A DNA stretch of 64,000 nt from Maea johnstoni (Eukaryota > Annelida > Polychaeta > Spionida > Magelonidae): the NCBI GenBank assembly GCA_963942565.1, contig OZ012688.1:22549760-22613759 (forward strand), in the 5' to 3' direction. This document shows positions 35,968 to 64,000 of this stretch, piece after piece. The notes under the pieces are model-generated. The model did no database searches. It saw only the letters and a program-made list of their open reading frames with translations, and was not told where the DNA came from. The position numbers were made by a program, and so were the translations under genes. The first letter of the stretch is position 1. The number at the start of each line of letters is the position of its first letter.

Positions 35968-36177
35968 AGGTTCGTAATTGTATTTTTTTTTTTTTGGGGG
36001 GGGGGGGTGACTGGGGCATCACCACCTTGCAAATATTCTATCTACTACTTGTCGTTCAGACTCTGACCACTCGGCAGTAGTACTGTAGTGTTAAGACCCT
36101 GCACTTGGTCTAAACAAAACAGTCTAAATACATCATTACAGTGGGAAGTAGTTCAAGAAGGATTTTTTAAATTTCGT

Positions 36178-36365
36178 TTTTCGTCACTTTTTCTGCTATA
36201 TTGCGGTGAAGTCGTGACTAGCTAGTTGTAAGTGGTGCGGGAAACCATAGTACCCGGCGTAAACCACCGCCCAAAATCCAAGGCACTTGCGTTTGTCGAG
36301 AGACCAGACAGTGCTGAGAGAAAGCTAGCCAGTGGCAATGCCCTAGACCACACTGACATCAAGGC
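36178..36365 (-). mobile_element. Diverged SINE copy, ending in a purine tract
   Basis: Shares TCGTCACTTTTTCTGCTATATT, AGTTGTAAGTGGTG and GTAAACCACCG-like blocks with 42673-42880. The B-box end is worn, and a GA array replaces what would follow. Confidence 0.55.
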
Positions 36366-36375
36366 AGGCTTAGTC

Positions 36376-38057
<1,682 letters not shown>

Positions 38058-38084
38058 TGAGTGAACAGTGTCACTTCTGCAGTC

Positions 38085-56648
<18,564 letters not shown>

Positions 56649-57225
56649 GTAAGACACAAAGTTCAATTACTTCTCTGTTGGAATCCAAAAGGATCTGAGG
56701 ACTGAGTAGGAAACCCATCTCTATTTTGTATGCAAATAAACCATTTCCTAATATATTTCCCTTATCGTGTACTGCTTATTGAATGATATTTCCTATTCCT
56801 TTCCCATGAAAACTATCTGGCTATACCACGAATCTTATTCCTAACTCCAGATAATAATAATGATGCATTTCGTTGATGAAAAGGTTTTTTTCTGGGGAAG
56901 GATAGGATCTGCCCTTTGCTCCTCTGTGGTAATTAATGGGTAATTTAGGTAATAGATGCTTTTGTTGTGAAGCTCTTCTAAGTAAATTTCCCCTCTTCCT
57001 AGAATGTTCCAAAATTACTTAAATTTCTTTGATATTAAGTCTTTCATTTTCGAGTGATGCACTTAGCAGAAGCCAAATCTCCACAGAGGTGTAGTAGGAT
57101 ACCAGCTGTGTCATGGTGCCAGACAATTCTACAATATACTAGATTTCAATTTAAAAGTCCAAATGGGAGATTTAGTCATCTGTCTAAGAGGGGGGCGCCT
57201 GCTAGGTCTATCATATTCATTTATA

Positions 57226-57677
57226 TAGGGATGTCATCGATAGTAGACAAATCGATAAATCGTCATTTTCACTTTGTCAATTAAATCGAATCGTATGGTT
57301 GGGTATCGAATCGAAATAATCAATATTCTGTACCCCAATAATGGCGTATGATTATTAATGGAAAATACACTTTTCCCAGACATTTTCCTGTTAAACTAAT
57401 GCAAAGTGAAACTCTGACTAAATACTGAAGTGTTTTCTAGGGCTTTTGTAAGAGAAATTGGAAGGAATGGTGTACTTATCTCAGGCATAAGGCCAAGACA
57501 CAGGGTATGGAACCCATTTGATATTTCGTAAAAAGTATAGCAATTAATCAAATCGAAAAAAAAAAAGAATAATTGTGCCCTACAAGCATGTTATGGCGTA
57601 TCGAATCAAATTGAATTGAATCGAAAAACATATCAATTAATCGGATCGATAAAATTTCATATCAATGACATCACTAC
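57226..57677. mobile_element. CGAT-rich MITE
   Basis: GGGATGTCATCGATAG at the left is mirrored by ATATCAATGACATCACTAC at the right. The interior has many ATCGAATCG-type words, like the element at 4342-4730. The target duplication is unclear. Confidence 0.6.
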
Positions 57678-59401
<1,724 letters not shown>

Positions 59402-60540
59402 CTCTTTATATGACAGTAATAGAGAATTTATGATTTTGCTCTGACTGCACCATGTTTATCAATAATATTAGACTATCCTTATTGTATGGACATCACATTG
59501 ACATAAAATGAGCATGTGCTATGATTTATGCAGTAATACCTTTTTGCATTCATCCTTTTATATAGAGGTGGTATCACTGCTGTAAAGCATTCAATTGGAA
59601 TGATACTGTGGGTGACCTTGGTTAGAGCATATGTTATTATCCTTGGTGAATCATATTCTGCCTTAGTTCTAAAAAGGTCTATATAGGCACATAATATACC
59701 AGATATCACCATAGTGGTAGATCTTTACACCAGCGATACGTACAGACATTGATGAAATATTTTTGGTATTTATGGTTAAAAGTACAAATAAGAGGTTGTG
59801 TCATGCCCTAGCAGTATTATATAAGTAGATTTTAAATTTTAAATACATATCTGCTAAGGGAGTAAAAAATGAGTATGAGCTTGTAGCACAAATCCTTTTC
59901 AGGGTACAATTGATAACCGCTTGCCAGCCAATCGGAACAAGTAGACCTTTAGGTTAGTTGACAAATCAGTAAATGACGGCCTCAGTCAGTACCACATAAA
60001 ATACTGTGTAGGGCAAGTGAAGTATCGTGTGGCAAGTACACATAAGAATGTACCTGCCCAATTGGACAAGTAGGCCTTTGGGTTAGATGTTTGCGGTTAA
60101 GGGAGTAATAGGGAAGTGGCATGTACAGTATAATCTCAGGGTCCGACAATAACCAAAACACAATACAAGCCTGGTAGGGCTAGTAGCACTTGAAATTTAC
60201 TAGCCCTACTTCAAACTTTACTAGTCCTCCCTCACAATCAAAATGATTCTAATAATTCAACCCGGTTTATCACCTAAATGTGCAAGAATATGCTATTCAT
60301 TTAGATATCATTATCAAACACTGATTAAGATGTCATCATGTCAGCTTAGCTATCTTACTTTGACTGGTGAATTTGTACTATAGGCTATCGGCCAATCCTG
60401 AAAAGAGCCTCCGTTAAGGAGTAACCCCAACCTGTCTTATAACAAAACACAACATGTTTTTTTGGAAAGATATATGTGTCTGATGAAAGAAAATCCATGT
60501 TGTGGTGAAAAAAATTGGTGGCAGTTATGTTTTACGGAGA
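59402..60540. other. Stretch with MITE remnants
   Basis: Near 59900-60080 and 60147-60240 there are CAGGGT...GATAAC and CAGGGTCCGACAATAAC ends with GGCAAGTA or ACTAGCCCT words, remnants of the two CAGG-ended MITE types. No gene is supported. Confidence 0.5.
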
Positions 60541-60544
60541 AAAA

Positions 60545-61960
60545 CGTGCATCGATATTGCAAATTTCACAAAAATATGACCTTTTTTTTAAACGGTGCAG
60601 GACAACCACAAATATCTATCAAATTGATTCAGACTTGGTATGGAGTTTGATATTATGAAGCTTGATATGCATAAAATGAATTATCCTGGCTAAAAAAACT
60701 CTTATTGTGAAATAATGCACTTTTTATGTCAAATTTCTTTTGCATTTTTGAAAAAAATCTTTATTGATGTTTAATTTTTGTAGAATTTTCCTTACACAAA
60801 CTTATCAAAATGATACATCAAAATTATTGCTAGACATTCCCCTTTCAAATGAGGCTTTATTCATATAATTTGGTTGGCTACAGGATCTCTAATGGGGAAT
60901 TCATTTCCCCTACCCCTATTTTTGAAAAATCCTCAAAAATGCTGAAAAATAGAAGTAAATTTTCATGAAATTGTTCTTTCCAATATTCCTGATACAAATT
61001 ACTCTTGAGTATTAGTAAGGTCCTTTTCTAGTGAAAAAGAAGTGTTTAAGTTGTGTTTGCACTGAGTGACCTCACATTTAGGGTAAATATGCAGAAATGG
61101 GTAAATTGAGTATTTTGGGACATTTTAGTTTTAATAAAAGGCATATAAGAAGTTCTTCAGGCAGGCAATCTAGATATCTTTAGAAAAAAGACACTAAAGG
61201 CTTTCATTTGATACATCATTAGACCCCCCTTGCACATTTTTGTGTTAAAAATATGACTTCATACATAGCAGCTGTAGTGAGGGCTATATACAGCAACGTG
61301 AAAACTCACCTAATGGCCATCATTTTCTTGTTTTGTGGCTTCGTAGCATTATTCTTCACTCAAATTACATTTAACAGTTAATAAGGTCCTTGTGTAGTGA
61401 AATTGGTGATGAAAAATGTTAGAGATGTGTTTGTACAGAGTGACCCCCACATTTAGGGTAAGTATTCAGAAATGGGGAAAACATTGTATCTTTGGATTTT
61501 TTTTGTTTTGATAAAAGGCATATATGAAACTGCAGGCAAACGATAGATATCTTCAGAAAGTAAACACTATGAGCTTTCTTTTGATTACTTTTAGACCCCT
61601 TGCACATTTTGTATTGAAAGAGCAAAACAATGTGGTTCTTGAAAAATTACCAGAAAAACAAAAAATCGCTTGAACAGTGCTAGACGCAGCCAATTAATTT
61701 TCTAAATCACCTATATTTTGCAGAAAGTTTGATTTTATGAGGCTTACTATGCACAAAAAGAATTAATCTGACTAAGCCACTTAGAGTGTGATAAAAAGCA
61801 CTTTTTTATGTCAAAACGGGCATTTTTGAGGATATTTGTATTGCTCTCTTGTTTCTGTGATATGTACTGTTAACAAACTTAGCAAAATCATGTAGCAATT
61901 TAATCAAATGACTTCCTCTTTCATATGGTACTTTAATCACATACTTAAGTTGGCTACAGG
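60545..61960. repeat. Diverged A-B-B'-A' direct repeats
   Basis: Segment A (60545-60895) resembles A' (61690-61960): TTTATGTCAAA, ACAAACTTA-CAAAAT, GTTGGCTACAGG. B (61015-61250) resembles B' (61378-61622): TAAGGTCCTT, ACATTTAGGGTAA, ATAAAAGGCATAT, TTGCACATTTT. The TTAA element at 61971 interrupts the sequence just after A'. Confidence 0.65.
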
Positions 61961-61970
61961 CTGTATGATG

Positions 61971-63102
61971 TTAAGGTGCTTCAGTAGGGGCTTAAAGAGT
62001 GTTAACCGACTTCCCTAGAATACAGCCTGTATCAGGCTGTATGCCCATCATATCAGAGGGTCTATATAATTCATAGGTGCAGAGCACGAAGACACCCAAC
62101 CTGCATGAAAACCATAACATTAAACTGCTGGATAGTGCAAAACAAACAAAAATATTGATCAAAATAAAGGGAAAATTACAACATCCAAACGTTTAGATTT
62201 GACGACCAAATTATGCAACAGTAAGGTTTTTGAAATCCAATGTGGGTTTGTTTGTAATCATACCCACAGGCATACCGCAAAATAAACTCATATCATGCTG
62301 CCAACTCTATACAGTTCATGCCTGAAGTGACCAAGTTTAGTATAATCACTGATTCGGTCGCCATTTACATTACCTGCACTGTCGTACGACACGCTACATC
62401 ACTCCATACTCGAGTAAACGAATGCCTCACTATTCACTATTGTGGTATGCCTGTGCACAGTGATGTAACATACATCATACGTCAATAAAACTGGAATTTC
62501 GAGTTGTTGTTTATCTTAAATTTCCAAAACAGCACACGTGAGTATCAGGTTGGTGCTGCCATCTAGTGTTTCCACTGTCAGTCACTTGCGTTCGTTTTAT
62601 GCAACAGTAAACCAAATGTTGTTTGACTATTAGACTCCAGGTTGTTTGACATTGCGAGTGACCTACTAGTATTTGCTTAGGATGCGCACACAATGGATCA
62701 TTTCTCCTGAATCTCTCTTCTCGTATTTGATTTTTAACCACTCCAAATTATTTGATGCAGTAGATTTCAATGTTTAAAAAATTAGAATGATGTTATATGT
62801 GACCCAAAATAAACTTAGGTTCGGCCGTACAATAATAGGGCTTGGAAAAGAAATATTATTTCATTTATCTACGGTTCTTATACAGTTGTAATTAATTTCG
62901 ACCAACAGTTCTCTTTTGAATATTTTTACAATTGCTCTGATCACAAGGTTATAAGCAGGTCAGTGTTCAGGCTCACTGGCATGAATGTGTTGAAAAAACG
63001 CGCCCTGGCTTACAAGTGGAATGTCTGCGGTCGAGACGGCTGGACTTCGTCTGCTGCCAATTGAAAAGAGATCATGGCCCCCCGTGTACTGAAGCACCTT
63101 AA
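61971..63102 (-). mobile_element. Non-autonomous TTAA-flanked DNA transposon, copy 2
   Basis: TTAAGGTGCTTCAGTA at 61971 and its mirror TACTGAAGCACCTTAA ending at 63102. The interior matches copy 1 (1859-2980) in reverse along nearly its whole length, for example the ACTCGAGTAAACGAATGCCTC block. The terminal repeats are better preserved than in copy 1. Confidence 0.87.
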
Positions 63103-64000
63103 ACCTGAGCAGAGAATTCAAGACCCTCGGCCTGTCAGTGGTATATATAATATTACTCAACACAGGTCAGCATGAATTGGTTGATACAAATCACCCCCTT
63201 ACCAATGAATCACTGAGATTACAAAACATGTTGACATCTTTTCCCCCCTCAATACCAGCAGAGACAGAGGGGAATCCTGGTGAAACAACTAGATATTTAG
63301 ATGGTGGTTTATGGGTTTAATCTGGGAATGGAGAGGCATTTTGAGATGTTTGAATATCTAAAGCCCACCCTTATTCTTATCATTAGATCAACTGTGACTG
63401 TCTATTTCATCGCTGAGCAGAATAAGACACAAACTTTCTCAGAAGTTCACATAGGCCTGCACACAGAAAGGAAATATTTGGTCATTTTACTTCATACTAA
63501 ATTGAACCAAAAATGCTTTAAACAAGCATTTGGGTATCACATGTTATTGGATTTGTTTGTGTGGTATATATAGACCTGAGAGTATCTTGAAGGGAAATGT
63601 TTCTTCAATTTTCTTCAAGTTAAGCAATCTAGACGTTTAAAAACCCTTTTCCTAATGGATATTTTTCCACATACTTATGAAGTTTGATGGTCCATCCTAT
63701 TATTATGGATAGGAGCTCCGTTTGATAACACCATGCATGTTTCCTCAATATTTCCCCCCGAAAGTTTTTCACCCTGCTGGTATACATTTGTGAAGTTTAA
63801 TGTGTTTCTCATCAGAAGACCTTTTAAGGACTTCATACTTTGTATAGGCTAACTAATCATATTAAAGCAGGGTAGAGGAAAAAATTGGGACTGCAAAATT
63901 TATCTCACAAGCTACTTTACCCTATTCATGCATTTCTAATCGGAGAGAATTGTCTGAGTCTCGATACTCTTGAAAATAACTTAGGTATACAGCAAAGCTG
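63103..64000. other. Right edge, no recognised gene
   Basis: Open frames at 63138-63320 and 63301-63573 have no family features. A pyrimidine-rich acceptor-like stretch (ttcccccctcaataccag, ending at 63260) precedes about 60 open nucleotides but has no partner. Confidence 0.45.

Noticed and set aside
57054-57284. Further exon of the unrecognised gene near 57064
   Set aside because: An acceptor-like cttagcag and an open frame exist, but the phase does not match the preceding candidate donors.

Overview
The window is AT-rich, intron-rich animal DNA crowded with small DNA transposons, SINEs, microsatellites and palindromes. Spliced genes with GT-AG introns, an N-terminal RBM39 sequence close to the vertebrate one, and a Tx1/L1-like LINE point to a metazoan. 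A marine invertebrate, possibly an invertebrate deuterostome such as an echinoderm, fits best, but nothing seen here proves the phylum. No bacterial operon, CRISPR array, true tRNA or rRNA gene was seen.

Two host genes are certain. On the plus strand, 7097-12428 holds the first four coding exons of RBM39 (CAPER-alpha), a nuclear splicing factor and co-activator. On the minus strand, 26512-12971 holds eight exons of a secreted digestive-type M14A zinc carboxypeptidase: signal peptide, activation propeptide and most of the catalytic domain, with a TATA box at 26548-26556. The genes converge on a run of exactly 200 N at 12501-12700, and both lose their 3' ends there. All three RRM-type domains of RBM39 and the last part of the carboxypeptidase, including its S1' specificity residue and catalytic Glu, must lie in the gap or elsewhere.

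From about 38 kb to 56.7 kb the plus strand has a set of exon-like segments whose splice phases fit together: 38085-38170, 39602-39673, 43915-43933, 54251-55302 and 56502-56648. The long acidic exon at 54251-55302 is the strongest. I do not recognise the protein, and the small exons are tentative.

The rest is mobile and repeated DNA. Notable are: a 5'-truncated Tx1/L1-like LINE (18934-21141) with a 16-bp target duplication, inserted into one copy of a local tandem duplication; two copies of a 1.1-kb TTAA-flanked transposon in opposite orientation near the two ends of the window (1859-2980, 61971-63102); a further TTAA element at 24371-25214; Harbinger-like MITEs with 3-bp duplications (16213-16498, 39359-39588); hAT-like MITEs; two 355-bp CAGG-ended MITEs with 5-bp duplications; a tRNA-related SINE family; a long foldback element (34757-35548); an 835-bp direct duplication (32558-33392 and 33584-34418); and several near-perfect palindromes, the largest being a 264-bp four-fold nested palindrome at 14669-14932. 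I found no complete new defence or metabolic system. The most novel material is the unrecognised gene and the palindrome and MITE landscape.
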